Origin: Abelmoschus esculentus
Taxonomy: Eukaryota; Streptophyta; Magnoliopsida; Malvales; Malvaceae
Reading direction: 5' to 3'
DNA length: 64,000 nucleotides
NCBI GenBank assembly: GCA_035048815.1
Contig: JAUCBN010000042.1
Span: 11,005,501 to 11,069,500, forward strand
Under the pieces are notes generated by a model. That model was not told where the DNA came from. It saw only the letters and a program-made list of their open reading frames with translations, and made no database searches. The first letter of the stretch is position 1; every line of letters begins with the position of its first letter. This document shows positions 33,902 to 47,207 of this stretch, one piece after another. Both the position numbers and the translations under genes were made by a program.

Positions 33902-35787
33902 GGTTAATGTATATTTTTTTTCTTTCTGTTTTACCTAATTTACAATAAAAATACACATTCACGTAAAACTTATTATGGCATCTTTACAACCTTTAGATTT
34001 TAATCTTATGTTAGAATCTATTTTTTTATCTAAACTATTTTAAATCTTTTATACCAAGAATGACAAAATCTAATTTAAATTTATTTTTTATATTATAATG
34101 TTGAAGGTAGAAACGATTGGTATTTACAAACAATAATTTTATGATGCTACTCGTGATTTTGTCAACCATTAAAATTATATAATAATAAAATTAAAAGAAA
34201 AAATAACAAATCTTGAGAGAAGCAAAGATCTTAAACTGTTATTCATTAGTTGTAGAATGAAACTAAGATTTTAGTAGTATTGATATAAAACTAAATACAT
34301 ATAAATGTAGTTTAACTTAATAATACATCATGTTTATACACTATTTGTTGTTTTAAGGAAAAAGAACAAACTAGAACAACGTAAATATTATGACTGCTTC
34401 AGAAAAAAAAATTGAAAATAAAACATAAAATAGATATTTTGGTAAGAGATTTATATATATGCAACATTTAAAGCGATATGAATAACATAATATAATTACC
34501 CAATTAACAAATATCTCCTCTCATGTTGCAGGGAAAAGTTAATGATTTTAATTACCATGTCGGGTCAAGAGGGGATTATAACCATATACACATCAATACA
34601 ATACATTAAAACAACCCTCAACACAAATTCTTTTAATACAGCCGATCGAGTTTTACAGAATCATATAAAAAATATTTTAATAAAATTTATAATTGATTAT
34701 AATGTTATGATTAAGAACGACGTTAAGCGGGACCTCAATCAGAATCAATAGTTACTTAAACTTAGAATTACTAATTTGAACAGTTATGGTTTTAAATGGT
34801 TAATATTAAAATTAAGGTTTTTGATTTTAGAATTTAGGGTTTCATAATTTTGAATAAAGATTCATGAAATTAGGATTCTAATTTGATGATTCAATTAGAA
34901 AAGATTGAAAATATTTACCTTGTACCTTGAGTAGAAAATCAAGGAAGGATGCACGGCGAATGACTACTCAAACCACGATAAAATCGATGATTAAAACCCA
35001 CGAAAGAGACACGCTCCATATAAAAAAAACACTTTGTCGGTGTTGGTTATTTGAACGACAAGAAAAAATCTTTGCCGAGAAAATAACAAACGATGGTAGT
35101 GGAAAGAGGGAATACAATGACGATGGCTATGGTCTGTGGAGTATAGTTTGCGGGGTTGAGCTGTTTTCAAACGTTAAAGGCTTGCTTTTAATCTAGTTTT
35201 AAGATTTTATTTAAGAAAATAATAAAATAAAATAAAATATTTAAAGTTTATTCGATCTATTTCTTATTTATTTTACAAATAATTTTAATTATTATTAAAG
35301 TTTTTTTGATTGATTTTTTTTAAAATAATAGTGTTCAACGGTGTGTGATGTCCGTAGTAGATTCATCCAAAATAAAATCAAACGCTTGCTAAGATTAAAT
35401 TTTATAATTTACCAAATTTAAATAAAACAAAATAGAATTTATTAAAATAATAATTTATATTCCAGTAAAAGTGTCAATTTTTTAATTAAACTTTTTTTAA
35501 CTTATTATTTAAAATCTGTTACGGATAAAAATGTATTTTTAAAAAAGTTCAATTAAATATTATTTAAATATATATTATATATATTTTAATTAAATAAAAT
35601 ATATAAAAAATATACAGTCAAAGTTAAGTAATAAAGATGACTACATATGACTACAGACAGGAGTAAATAATTAGATACATATACTCATGAAGAGAAAAAC
35701 TAAAGAGATCCATTAATTCGCGAGCAAAAAATTTTAAAAAATATTAATCGATTATCAAAAATCTTATATATTTTATTTTATGTAAAT
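33902..35787. other. AT-rich intergenic DNA, no gene seen
   Basis: Very AT-rich. Open frames at 34542-34751 and 34927-35196 have no recognisable motif, and I treat them as chance. A 9-base TATGTAAAT at the right end is the target duplication of the next element. Confidence 0.6.
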
Positions 35788-36717
35788 GGAATAAAGATGA
35801 TTTTAACCTTTAATGTTTAAAATTTTTATCATTTTCACCCTCATTTTTTTAGATAAATTTAACCTTTAACCTATGTCTTTTTAATAAATGTCTTATCTTT
35901 TAGCTAACATAATAACTACACTGTTAAAAATTTAACAATGATAACATATAATAATATATTTTAAATGATATGACATTTAAGCTATCAAATACATACATGT
36001 AAAATATAATTTTATTCAAATATAAGATATAAAATAACTAAAAATTAAATAAAATATTAAAAATTAATTAAATCTAAAAAATACTAAAAATTCTCAACAC
36101 TAACTATAATAGAATCAAAAATTTTATTTAAAAAAATATGAACACGGTCTGAAAAAGAAGAATTTTATAAAGATTGCTATCGATAAATCAAAGATAAAAG
36201 ATTTTTATTCAATTAAGTTTTTATTATTTTAGTTTAGAATTTAGGTATTTTAGTGTTTAATCTAAATTGAAAGGTTTAGGTTTTGATTTATAGCATAAGA
36301 TTTAAAATTAAATTTAAAATTAGTAAATTTGAAATTTTAGGTTTTGAATTTTAATTAAATCTAAAAATTTCCAAAATTATAAAAAAAAAATACAAAGTTA
36401 TAAATTTATTTAAGGTTTAATAGCCAAAATATTTTAGATTTAATTAAGTTTTAATATTTTATTTATTTTATATTTTATATTATAATAAAATTATATTTCA
36501 CATGTATATATTTAATATATTAAATGTCATATCATTTAAAATATAGTACTATATATTACTATCGTTAAATTTTTAACACTCTAGTCATCATGTTAGTTAA
36601 AAAATAAGATATTTGTCAAAAAAAACTTAGATTAAAGACTAAATTTATCCCAAATAAAGAATGAAAACCAAAATACTAAAAACTATAAACATTAAGAATT
36701 AAATTTATCTTTATGCC
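35788..36717. mobile_element. Non-autonomous long-TIR (MULE-like) element
   Basis: About 930 bp made mostly of two long inverted arms (roughly 35788-36050 and 36420-36717). Arm starts read GGAATAAAGATG and, on the other strand, GGCATAAAGATA. Both arms contain TTAAAAATTTAAC and AAATGATATGACATTTAA. The flanks carry a 9-bp duplication with one mismatch (TATGTAAAT at 35779, TATATAAAT at 36718), the length typical of Mutator-like elements. No coding capacity. Confidence 0.72.
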
Positions 36718-37018
36718 TATATAAATTTAAATCTTAACATTTACTTCAAAAATATAATTATTTTCTATTATATCCATTTTCTGATATCATTTTTACTCAT
36801 TTTTAAATGTTTAAATAAAAACAATACCATTATTCTCTATTATATTCCTTAAATAACTATAATTGCTCAAGTAAACAAGCCGAAATGCAATAGGTTCATA
36901 GCTAAAAAACACCTCCAAATAGGGTTCTAACCTCTGACAAGATAGTGCTGCAGTGAAACCACACAAATACATGTAAGACTTACAACTAATACAGTCTCTA
37001 CAAGGCTAGGATACAAAA

Positions 37019-39599
37019 TTACTCATTCTTGTATCTCTTCTCTACTTCCTCAAAACTCTCAATTTCCTTGTGATATTTGCAAATCCGGTAGATACACCTG
37101 TAGGAAGATCCGATGCAAATTATATACAAATATGAAACCCTAAAAATATTTTTTTATTGAAAGTGAAACCCTAAAAATATCTTTCTCAAACAAAGGGTGG
37201 TCAAATGGATAGAACATACCAGTACAGGAGGCATGCAGTGGTACACAAAATCACATTCCTTTGGGCTTTGAACACCTACAAAGCATCCAAAACTTGTATT
37301 AATCACAAACCAAGTAGCAGCACACAAGAATTCAGGAGATACTTGGGAGATCGAGAGGCCTGTGTTACTTCTTCATATGTTAGTGTAATGGACTGCTAAA
37401 ATAATCTCAAAATAATCCTACTATAAAAAGCACCAAGGCCAAAAGAAAAAAGAAATGGTTTTGAAAAGGAAGGGAGACCCCTATGTGTACCCTTGCTCTA
37501 AAGACTCTTGGAATTGAAGAATGCAATATAATTAGCCACAGTTTTAAACCTTGTTGATGCAGATATTAGTCTTTCAAACCTTGTTGACTATGCAATACTA
37601 TTCACCCCATTTCTTGGGATTTAAAGCTGCAAAGAAGCTGTCAGTTCCCGTTCCAAAAAAGTTAACAAAAAAAAAAAAAAAAGATAGCAAAGCAGAGAGA
37701 TACACCACTACAAAAATGTTCCACTGGGCGACCATCTCCCCCATTACATGATGTAAACCAAAACTGGACTGAATTTGTGGATGACATTATCTGAATGTTT
37801 AACTTGTATTTGGTTCTAGCTTTCTGGTCTTATGGAGTTGGCTAAAATTAATTCAAAAGATGCTGGATGGATTACATAGCAAAGATAGAAAAGTAATTTA
37901 TTGAAGAAGATAATTCAAGAATCTTAAACACTATTTCTCCAATAAGCAGTCCGTAGGGAGTGGTAGAACTCTCCCAGTACAAATAAACAAGTAATGTCAG
38001 CATTGTCAGGATGCAACTGAGTCTAGTAATTTCAGAAAATATTGTTGCCTCATTAATTCATCTATGAACTAATCAGTACTGGGAAATGGGAATAGGGTAT
38101 CTGTCGGGCAAGGTGATTTTGTTTATGATTCTTCAGTCGACACAAAATGTCTTAGAGTTTATCTTTTTTTTAAAACCCATAGGACAAGACTAGCAAATGG
38201 ACTTGAGCAAGGGCAAATAAACCCTGATGCTAACAAAGCAACACACTGGGTTCTCTATTTTTGCTTTATGATGTTGGGGATAACGAGATGGTACTGATTT
38301 GGCCTTAATAAACCCTTATATTTTGAGACTGTGGCAAGTGGCAGGATTGAGATGGTACAGGAGGCAGGGAAGTGGGTTCGATGAAAACATAGAGAACCCA
38401 GTGTGTTGCTTTGTTACAGGATTGTGGCAAGTGGCAGGATTGAGATGGTACAGGAGGCAGGGATGTGGGTTCGATGAAAACAGGGTACAAACTCCTGGAT
38501 AAGACTTAAGAGATCGGTTGGTTCAAACCTGCTGTATTAGCTTATATCACTAGCCATTGAGATGAAAAATCATAAACATCTCGTTCCAGTTATTCCTGAA
38601 CTATGTTCAGAAATGCCAACCATTTAAACCCCCAAACCCAATCTGAAATGACAATGGAGAACTGATGATAAGGCTTCGCAATTGCATGGAAAGCTCTTTG
38701 CAAAATTGGTGCAGCAGATAATTGCATTGAAAGATCCTTGAAATGGCTGGTGGATTAGAATTTGAGTTGGTTGTATCATTTTGGACATTGGACGATCTAG
38801 TGTTGAACATGATGATCAAAAGGCTCCAATATGCAATTCGTAAGGAGTGGAAAATTTTCCCAATACATATAATGACTAATCCAGACCGACCTTTGGCCAG
38901 GGAGAGATTTTATCAACAACTCGAATCTAGATATGCTTAAACAGAAGCATGTTACTTATCAACCCCTGTTATATATATACAAGCATTTTTAAGATGCCCG
39001 TTTAGACCCCTTGGTGTATTTATAGTCTGACAACCTAAGAGACTATGTTATTTGCAAGTAAAGAAAACTATAATTAAGGAGAAGATATCAAAAACTACAG
39101 TTAATTCGTTAACTAAGGAGAACCCAAAGACCATTAGCATCAAATATAGAAATTGCAGAATTATTATGGCTGCTAAAATTGGAAATCTATGAAGCAAAAT
39201 GCGAACCCAGCAATATTTTATCAAACAAATTCCCAGAATACAATACTTACAGATTTCTCATACCGATCCCTCTCGGCAGCAGTGCAAATCTCAGAGTTAC
39301 AACTCAAGCGATGCTCGTTCTTCCAGTAGATATCTACACCCAGAAAACGCACAACTTAAAACCCATTTCACCTAGGATCGAAAAGGAAACGAAAATTAAA
39401 GGAGAGAAGTGGAAAAGGCGAGAAAACCTAAGAGCTGGAATCCGGCAAAGGGGACAATAAAGAGTGCAGGCTGAAGAATTAGAGAGATGAGAGAGACCAA
39501 ACGATTCCTCAGTAGTTTGGGAGATGGGAGGGTCAGTAGAAGAGCCAGAGCTGCCTCTGCTGCTACCACGTAGGTTAGAATCATCCACTGCAAAGCCAT
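37019..39599 (-). CDS. BAP31-like ER membrane protein, four exons
   Basis: Exons on the minus strand are 39599-39428, 39333-39251, 37275-37220 and 37097-37019. Introns of 94, 1975 and 122 nt all start GT and end AG. The joined frame is 390 nt, 129 residues plus TAA, with no internal stop. The protein begins MALQWMILTYVVAAEAALAL, with a hydrophobic segment (about residues 3-22), a second one (about 36-57, SLISLILQPALFIVPFAGFQ), the YWKNEHRLSC motif at about 60, and a third (about 88-106, VILCTTACLLYW). It ends in a short charged tail (KEIESFEEVEKRYKNE). I recognise it as the small plant B-cell-receptor-associated 31-like family, about 130 residues, with ER-membrane topology. Mammalian BAP31 acts in ER protein export and quality control, but the plant role is not settled. 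It looks intact and is the only likely functional gene here. Confidence 0.9.
38231..38482. repeat. Direct duplication plus inverted repeat inside intron 2 of the BAP31-like gene
   Basis: A 60-bp unit occurs at 38330-38389 and 38423-38482 with one difference. Between the two units lies a 28-bp arm (38389-38416) that is the exact reverse complement of 38231-38258, so the transcript could fold with a loop of about 130 nt. Confidence 0.85.
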
Positions 39600-39648
39600 T
39601 TTCCGATCTCTTGACCTTCCCGTTTACTTAGTTTGGGTGTGTGATTGT

Positions 39649-39654
39649 TTTATA
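39649..39654 (-). promoter_or_regulatory. Possible TATA box of the BAP31-like gene
   Basis: TATAAA on the minus strand (context GATATAAAAC), 50 bp before the ATG. If used, the 5' UTR would be only about 20 nt. Weak evidence. Positions 39660-39903 show no other feature. Confidence 0.3.
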
Positions 39655-39903
39655 TCTTGTACCTTGGCTTAACGATGAAGAAAACCGCTTGACTGATGAA
39701 ATCCATTGATTCTAGAGGCTTCTTTTTCAGATGAGAAGCGCTGACCATGATCCTGGCCGTTGGATTGTCAAATGGTTTGACAACTTAAAAGACTACTGTT
39801 GAGATGAGTTATTCGAATCATATTTGATTTACTTTATTTTATTTCAAGTCATTTTAATTTTGATTATAATCGATATAAATTTTGTTTGGATTAATACAGG
39901 TCT

Positions 39904-42256
39904 TGTAACACTCTCGACCCGGTATTATATTGGGCCTCCGGCCCAAAACTCATTTTAAAATTTTGGTTTGAAGCCCATATAAAAACGATTCAAGTCCAAT
40001 AAAACCATTTCAATCCATTAATTTTAAACCCAAGTTGTAACATAAACTAAATAGTTCAAAACATTAGGAGCTCTATTTAATACTAACTATTTTAAAAGTA
40101 TTTGACCCAAAATAATTAAGAGTTACAAATACATAGGGTTCAACAAGTACTAGCTCACTACATCAAATAACATGTATTCTAATACTAAGTCGTTGTTGAA
40201 ATTCCAACCTTGATGGTGCTCCTTCGGATCTGATTTCACCTAACCTACTCACGAAAACATATTTCAAAATGCTGAGCTACAAAAGCTCAGTGGGTACACC
40301 ATCGCTCAGATAACATCATGCATATCATAAATAAGTAAAGCAAGACATGTATTATCATGCATGATATTATGACTCTACCATACTCGCCTAACACATGGCA
40401 TAATGAGATGTATACTAACACAATATATATAAATGTCAAACCAAAAACAACACAAGGTAATGAGGCCCGCGTCCACACAACATTGAAATCATACAGTACG
40501 AACAGGGTCCGCGTCGACACAACATCGGGATCTCATATTCAAGGATGAGGCTCGCATCCACACAAAATTGGAATCCTACATCAAGGATTGAGGCCTGTGT
40601 CCACGTATCATCGGGATTCTCCAAATTCCATATTCGAAATATTACATCGAATATCTTCGAATGAGGCTCGCGTCCACACAATATCAAGATCCTCCATTTG
40701 GAAAAGTCTTCAATACATCACCCGAAATATTACATTAGATGACCTTCTTTGTGTATTAATACTATTTTATATATCTGGATTCCATCACACAAGACTCAAT
40801 CATACAATACAATCCACCTAGGATTTTCACACCAAAATATACCAAAAACCAAGACTCGGGCAAGTATCATCATATTAGATTTATTATCACCAAAATCAAG
40901 TTTTAATATTCATTTTGTGACTTAATTAACTCATTGAAACATTTATCATAATTTATAGAACTCTTAAGCTCATCCCTTAAAACTTAGGCAAAATTATCCC
41001 AGAGTTCCATTACACTTCTAGGGGTTATCAAAATGTCACTATATCGATACGCCTGTAAAGAGTTTATCGAAGCACCTTGGTATCGATATACCTCCTTGGC
41101 ATATCGATAGGTTAAGAAAACCCTTTTGAATTGAATAAGAGGAAGCCTACCCGTTTCGACACGCTCTATGTAGGGTATCGAAATGATTTGCAACTAGAAT
41201 TTTGGGTATCGAAATGCCCACTAAGGGGTATCAAAATGTTTTGCTACTGGAAAGTTCGGTATCGAAACACGAACATGGTATTTCAAAACGCCTGCCTTCT
41301 AAACCTTAATTTTCTCTCACGGTATCGATACGCGACCATCCAGTATCGATATGCGGCCACCCAGTATCGATACGTTTGTATGATAATGTAGGTTGCACCC
41401 AAAAATTTCAAAGAACCCTCCCTAAACTTAAACCATTCGATATCAATCCATTCCTACACATTATGGGAAGTATTTGGAGTGTTTCTATCGGTTTTAAACC
41501 ATCAATCATCTTATTACGAAAATCATCATTAAAGATCCTCTAAACTACTAACCAACCACATGCATACATATCATATGAAATGCAACCTACTCATGAAATG
41601 TATGATGCGAAGAGGATTTGTAGGGGTACCAACCTCGAGCAAAGCAAACTTCAAGAACCATCAACCTCTTCTTCAAGCCTTTTCCTTGCCAAGCCTTTTT
41701 GAAGATTCTCCAACTTCTTTCTCTACAAGAAAGATATTAAACAGGCAATTAGACATTGCTAGAGATGTTTTTAGAAGCTAAAAACATCAAAGAAAAGGAT
41801 AAGAACTCCTCAAAACTCTTCTCCCGTTCTTGACCTCTTCATGCTCTTCAACAATACCCACCACCAAAACACACCATTTTTATCTTATTTTGTAGATCAC
41901 CAACAGCTCTACAACTTACCTCAAAGGCTCAAAATATGATTCTCACTTGAACTCCTAAAGTTAACTCCTTTGCTTGATGATTTTGTGTGGTGAAAGGATG
42001 AAGAAAAAAAGAAACAACAAGGTAACTTCACCTTCTCAGATTTCTGTAGCAAGCATAACTCCTTCCCTCGTCTCTTTGTCCTCAACAAGGGAAAAGACCA
42101 AAAAGCCCTTTAGGAACCATTTTGGGCCAAAGATAACCCAAAACCAAGGTCTAAAACTAGTCCCACACTTAACCTAAGACCCAAACGAGGCTCAAACGTC
42201 GGAGCCCAACGTTTTGAGTTAACCCGATACTCGGATCCAAAATTTGGGTTATTAAA
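39904..42256 (-). repeat. Solo LTR M, chromovirus family related to element E
   Basis: 2353 bp bounded by TGTAACAC on the left and GTTATTAAA on the right, the latter aligning with the GTCGTGACA end of the reversed E LTR. A perfect 5-bp duplication GGTCT flanks it (39899-39903, 42257-42261). It shares with E the GCTCAGTGGGTAC segment, a tandem repeat zone (40450-40720, unit around CGCGTCCACACAA) and a cluster of TATCGATA palindromes (41040-41370). No internal coding region. Confidence 0.85.
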
Positions 42257-42778
42257 GGTCTACTTTAATTTTTTGTTTTAGTTCAGGTCTATGTTGATTT
42301 CAATTCAGGTATCGGGTTGAGTCGATTAATTTTTGGTTCAGTTAAGGTTAAGTTCAACTAAATTCGGATCATGTCAATATCGAATTAATAAAATATCGAT
42401 TGATTTTAGTCAGATTTTTGTCAAGAAAGGTTTTTACACCATATATATCACTCTGCATAATATGTATATTTACTTTTTTGTTAATTTTCCGGAAGTACAC
42501 ATCATAACTTTTTTATTTTAATATTTTTTTTTATTTTTGAGTTGTCTTTTGGGTGAAATCTATTCAAATTTATTCGTTTTAGTTAAAAATTAGTTCAAAT
42601 CTATTTTTGATTTAACTAGAATTTAGACCGATTTCAATTTAGTTCAGTTTAGGTTTTAGGTCAAATTCAAATTATTACATTTAGATTAATTTTAGATCTC
42701 AATTTAAATTAATCGATTCAATTCTCAAATCTTAAACTAAATTTATAAGTTCTAGTGTTGATCTAGGAAAGTTCTAAC

Positions 42779-45291
42779 TAGGGATATAAAACAATTAATC
42801 AGATGTGTTTCAGGTCAGGTACTGACGTACTGTCATGTCTCGGATACAGGTCATTTCAATTTGATCTGATGTTTTGAGTCGATTTAGTTCAGGTGCGGGT
42901 CTATTTCAAGTCGGATCTATTTTAGGTCATGTTCAAATAGTTCAGGTCAAAATCAAATAATTGAAAAGTTTATTTCAGGTCGGGTTAATTCAGGTTTTGA
43001 ATTTATATTAATTATTAAGTTTGAGTTTGATACAAATAATCGATAGACTTTGGGTTAATCATTCATTTCGAATTAAATATTTAATGTTTTTCACTACCAT
43101 GAATCACATTAAAAATAAATATTATGTACTATACTAAACAAAAATATCATCAAATAATTCATATCTTAAAAATTGGACAAAATTATAGAAATTGGAAATT
43201 AATAAAGATAAATTTCGGTGTTCGAAGATAAATAAAAATATCATGACATTAAAAACACTAAACTAAATTAAAAAAAATAATATAGTTCAATTTGGAATAA
43301 GAACATAGTTTTAGGGACTACAATTAATAAAAATATAAATTTAAAATATAAAAATTGGACTAAATTACAAAAAAAAAGAATAGATTCAATTTTAACTAAA
43401 AATAAAGTTTTAGGGACTAGAAAGAATAAACATTGTAGTAAATTATAAAAATTAAAAATTAATAAGGAGTAAATTTAAGTTTAAATTAATAAGGAGTAAA
43501 TTATAAAAATAAAATTTTATCTTAATAAAAACACTAGACTAAATTATAAAAATAAATAATGAACAATTTAGAATAAAAATAAAATTGTCAGGAATAGAAA
43601 AAAATCATCAAATAGCTCATATCTAAAATATTAAACTAAATTAAAAAAAAATATAAATTCATAATGGTAAATTTTGGTGGAAATCTAAACCTTTAGAGAT
43701 TAACGTGAATAAAAATATAATTAAATTTTAGTATGTATGTATAATATATTTTAATACATATATAATATACTTTAACGTGTTTGTATATAATATATATTAT
43801 ATAATATACTTATGTATATGTGATATATACGTATATAAATTATATAATATACTTTAATATATTATATATGTGTATGTATAATATACATATATGTATGTAT
43901 ATGTATATATATTCATACTTTAATATATATATATATATATATTATGAATTTATATTTTAATATGTGAATTTTAATATATACTTAAATATACATACATTAA
44001 AGTATATATTTTAATACGTATAATTTAATTTATATGCTTTAATATATTAAAATTCCTCCAATATATACTTTAGTATATAGTATATAGTATATAGTATATA
44101 GTAATAATATATACTTAAATAATAATAATAATATTTCTATAAAATTTATTATATATTATAACTTCCTCCAAAATGTTGTTGTTTCTCTCTTTTTTATATA
44201 ATAATTAATGTTTATTTTTAATTTCCTCTAAAGTTTTTGAATAATATTTCTCTAAAATTTTTACATTAAAATTAACTTAATCCAAAATTTAAAAAATAGT
44301 GGCTTATTTTCTTCTAAAATTTTGTTCTTTCTGTCTTTTTTAATAATTGTTTTTTTATCAACTGTGTTGGTTTAGTCCAATTGAGTTATGATTTAGATTA
44401 ATTTAATAAAAATATATATTTTATTTTAAAATTTTATTAATTATGTTCATAGTTTATATTTTTTAGACGTTAATTTAGGTTAATTAAATCCTAAGTTTAA
44501 TAAATTAATTTAAATTTGAATATTTTATTATAATATTTAATAAAATTTGATAAAATATATTTGTAATTTTTTTTTATATGAACGTGAATATTTATTGTAC
44601 ACATTATGACATTAACATTTTAATTAAATATATTATAATTAAATATTATTTTTATTATAATTAAAATAATTCAAATATTAAACTAAGTATTAATTTAATT
44701 TAGAAATTATAATTTTAAAAAATATATTAATTTAAAATTATAATTAAAATTAAGTACACTAAAACTAAATAAATTAAATTAAATATATAATACTAAATTT
44801 AAATATTAATTCCTAAATTAATTCTTCGTGCACAATTTTAATTTTTTAAGCCTAATAATATTTATCAATATTTTAAATTTATCAAATTATAGATATCCTT
44901 AATTACATGTCATGTAAATATCAAGTCTTGTAAATGTTAGTTCATATCAATTGAAGGGCGAGTTCAAAACAAGTTGGTAAAATCAAGTCTCAAATCGATT
45001 TAGTAGGGTAATATCAATTATCTGTCAGGTCAAACTCGGGTTTGGGTTTGTTTCAGTCGGATACAGATCGGGTTTCGAGTCTACAATAATAGATTCAAGT
45101 CGGATTCTAGTCATTCTCGGTCGAATACAAGTAGAGTTTGGTTATAACAGTAACAAATCCAAATCGATTTCAAGGTCAACAATAGTCGAATACAGATTAG
45201 ATTTGGGTCATTATATCTTCGGATCAAACCAAATTCTGACCCGAACATATTTCAGTTAGATTTTTAAGTCGGGTTAACTTTTTAGTTCCTA
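42779..45291. mobile_element. hAT-like non-autonomous element (2.5 kb)
   Basis: The ends read TAGGGATATAAAAC and, on the other strand, TAGGAACTAAAAAG. Flanking 8-bp sequences are GTTCTAAC (42771-42778) and GTTCTAGC (45292-45299), 7 of 8 identical, the duplication length used by hAT transposases. Subterminal zones (42820-43010 and 44950-45260) are rich in short CAGGTC/CGGGTC-type repeats, as in hAT elements. The centre is AT-rich with microsatellites. No transposase frame. The short, imperfect inverted repeat keeps confidence moderate. Confidence 0.5.
43730..44110. repeat. AT microsatellite block
   Basis: Runs of TATA/TATG dinucleotide-type repeats, including an (AT)n run near 43925-43945 and about five tandem AGTATAT units near 44070-44103. 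It sits inside the hAT-like element. Confidence 0.8.
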
Positions 45292-45750
45292 GTTCTAGCG
45301 TGAGTAATCTACATGGTAAAAAAGGAGGATTTTTTTTGCTTTTAACAAAATTTTATATTTAACTCAGAGTAAATTTCTCATCTAAAACTTCCCGTTTACT
45401 TGCCGATAAATGGGTTTGGGAGGGTTTAGAAGCATGTTCAAATAATATCCCATTTATATTGAATTTGGATAGGAAAAAAATCATTTCATATAAAAATTTA
45501 CTTTGATAATGATTATAAGTGGAAGTGATAAATATTTTGTATATAAATCTATTAATTATAAGTAGAATACAAGGGTTAAGTATGATCAAGTGGAGTTAAA
45601 ATTTTTTGAGTTATTCGAGTTGACGTATAATATTTTATAAATTAAATTTTATTTAAAATTTTTTTAATTTGAGTTTAAGAAATTCAAGTCGAATCAATTT
45701 GAGTTTTTGATTTCTTATAAAAATTTAATTATAATTATTTACCATTTTAT

Positions 45751-47207
45751 TGTACAAAACCAAAATTGGGTCTGAGTGTCGGGTTAACCCGATGCGTTTG
45801 AGCTTCGTCGTTTGATATTTAGAGGCCTTATTGGGCCGGTTGTTGGGCCTTATGCCTATGTGGTTGGGTTGTTAGTACGCTAAGGCTTTGGATGTGAGGT
45901 TCAATGGATATTTTCACCCTTTTTGACGACAATGAGGGAGGAAGGGGGAGTTATACCTCTGCAAAAGTTATGTAGGTGAAGTCACCTTTTCCCCTTCTTC
46001 ATCTTTTCTCCTACCCAATTCTTAAGTTCATGATGTCATTTTTTTATGTTTTGAGCTCAAAATATCATTTTGAGTGTAGGGGGAAGTGTGTTGAGCATCA
46101 AGAGATCTTTCAAACAAGGTAAAAAATGTTGGGTTTGGTGGAAGAAGGTTGTTTGTAAGGTTGAAGAGCAAAACAGGAAAAGGATGATGTTGAGCTTCTT
46201 TTCAGTTTTTGTTGATATTTTTAGCTCCTAGAAAAATTTTTAGCATCGTTTAATCGCTGGTTTAACTTATTCTTGTAGAGAAATAAGTTGGAGAGCCTTC
46301 AAGAGTATGTAGGAAATAGAAGGTTTGAGCTAAGGGAAATCCTTGTTACCAATTGTGTTTGAATGAGGTTAATACACCACTAATCCCCATAGTATCATAC
46401 ATCTCATGAAAATAGGCTATATTACATGTTGATTTCTTGTTTGGTGGTTTGGATTCTTGGAGACCCCTTTAATGGTAACTTGTGATTTTAGTTTGTTAAT
46501 TGTTTAAAATTGATAAAAACACACCTAACATTATTCTAATAACTTGTAGGAGCAATTTGGGACTTAACCATATAAGTTAAGGGGTGATTCTTGGTGAATC
46601 ATAAACCTAGAATTGTATTTCTGGGAGCATATATCGGTACAACTAGGAGCGTATCGGTACACAAGATAGCGTATTGATACCCCTTGTTTATTTCAAATAC
46701 CAGTAACATTTTTGGGTACCAATACGCCAGGGCGTATCGGTACCACTATTGCATTGGTTTTTATTAGGCAAGTGTATTGGTACACCAAATAGATGTATCA
46801 ACATGGGTACGAATCAATATCAATATGAAGGTTAGCTGTATTGGTACGAGCATGTGATTTTGGGTTGTTCGAAGGCTATGATGTATCGGTACATCTTTGG
46901 GGTGTATTGATACTAGATGACATATCGATATCCCATATAAGCGTATCGGTACTTGTTGGACAATCTATCAAAAATTTAGTATTTGAGTTCGGAGCTTTAT
47001 AATTCCGTGGTATTGGGTTCTAAGGGTCTCTCTTATGGTACAAAATAAATATTAAAACTGAAAAGTTGATAAATTAACCCCAAATATGAATAATATTACT
47101 AAAGACTCAATAAACCTTGAGTGTTTCAAGGGGATGATAAAAACTATAAAGATTCTTGGTGAATTTTATGTGTTATGTGTTAGTTATGGTCTGGTTGTAT
47201 ATTGATA
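45751..47207 (+). repeat. Partial LTR K, chromovirus family
   Basis: Starts TGTACAAAACCAAAATTGGG, aligning with the start of the E LTR and, reversed, with the end of solo LTR M (shared GGGTTAACCCG and GGTGAAGTCACCTT regions). It carries GTATCGGTAC-type palindromes at 46620-46960. The 3' half of the LTR is absent and LTR L follows directly. Confidence 0.65.

Noticed and set aside
34927..35196. 89-codon open frame in the AT-rich island
   Set aside because: No recognisable domain, no neighbouring exon signals, and no second copy. Treated as chance.
37205..37399. Plus-strand open frame over the host gene
   Set aside because: It is antisense to exon 3 of the BAP31-like gene. Splice sites and homology support the minus strand.
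38299..38502. Open frame with a repeated RWYRRQG peptide
   Set aside because: The repeated peptide is a by-product of the 60-bp direct duplication in intron 2. No homology or gene signals.
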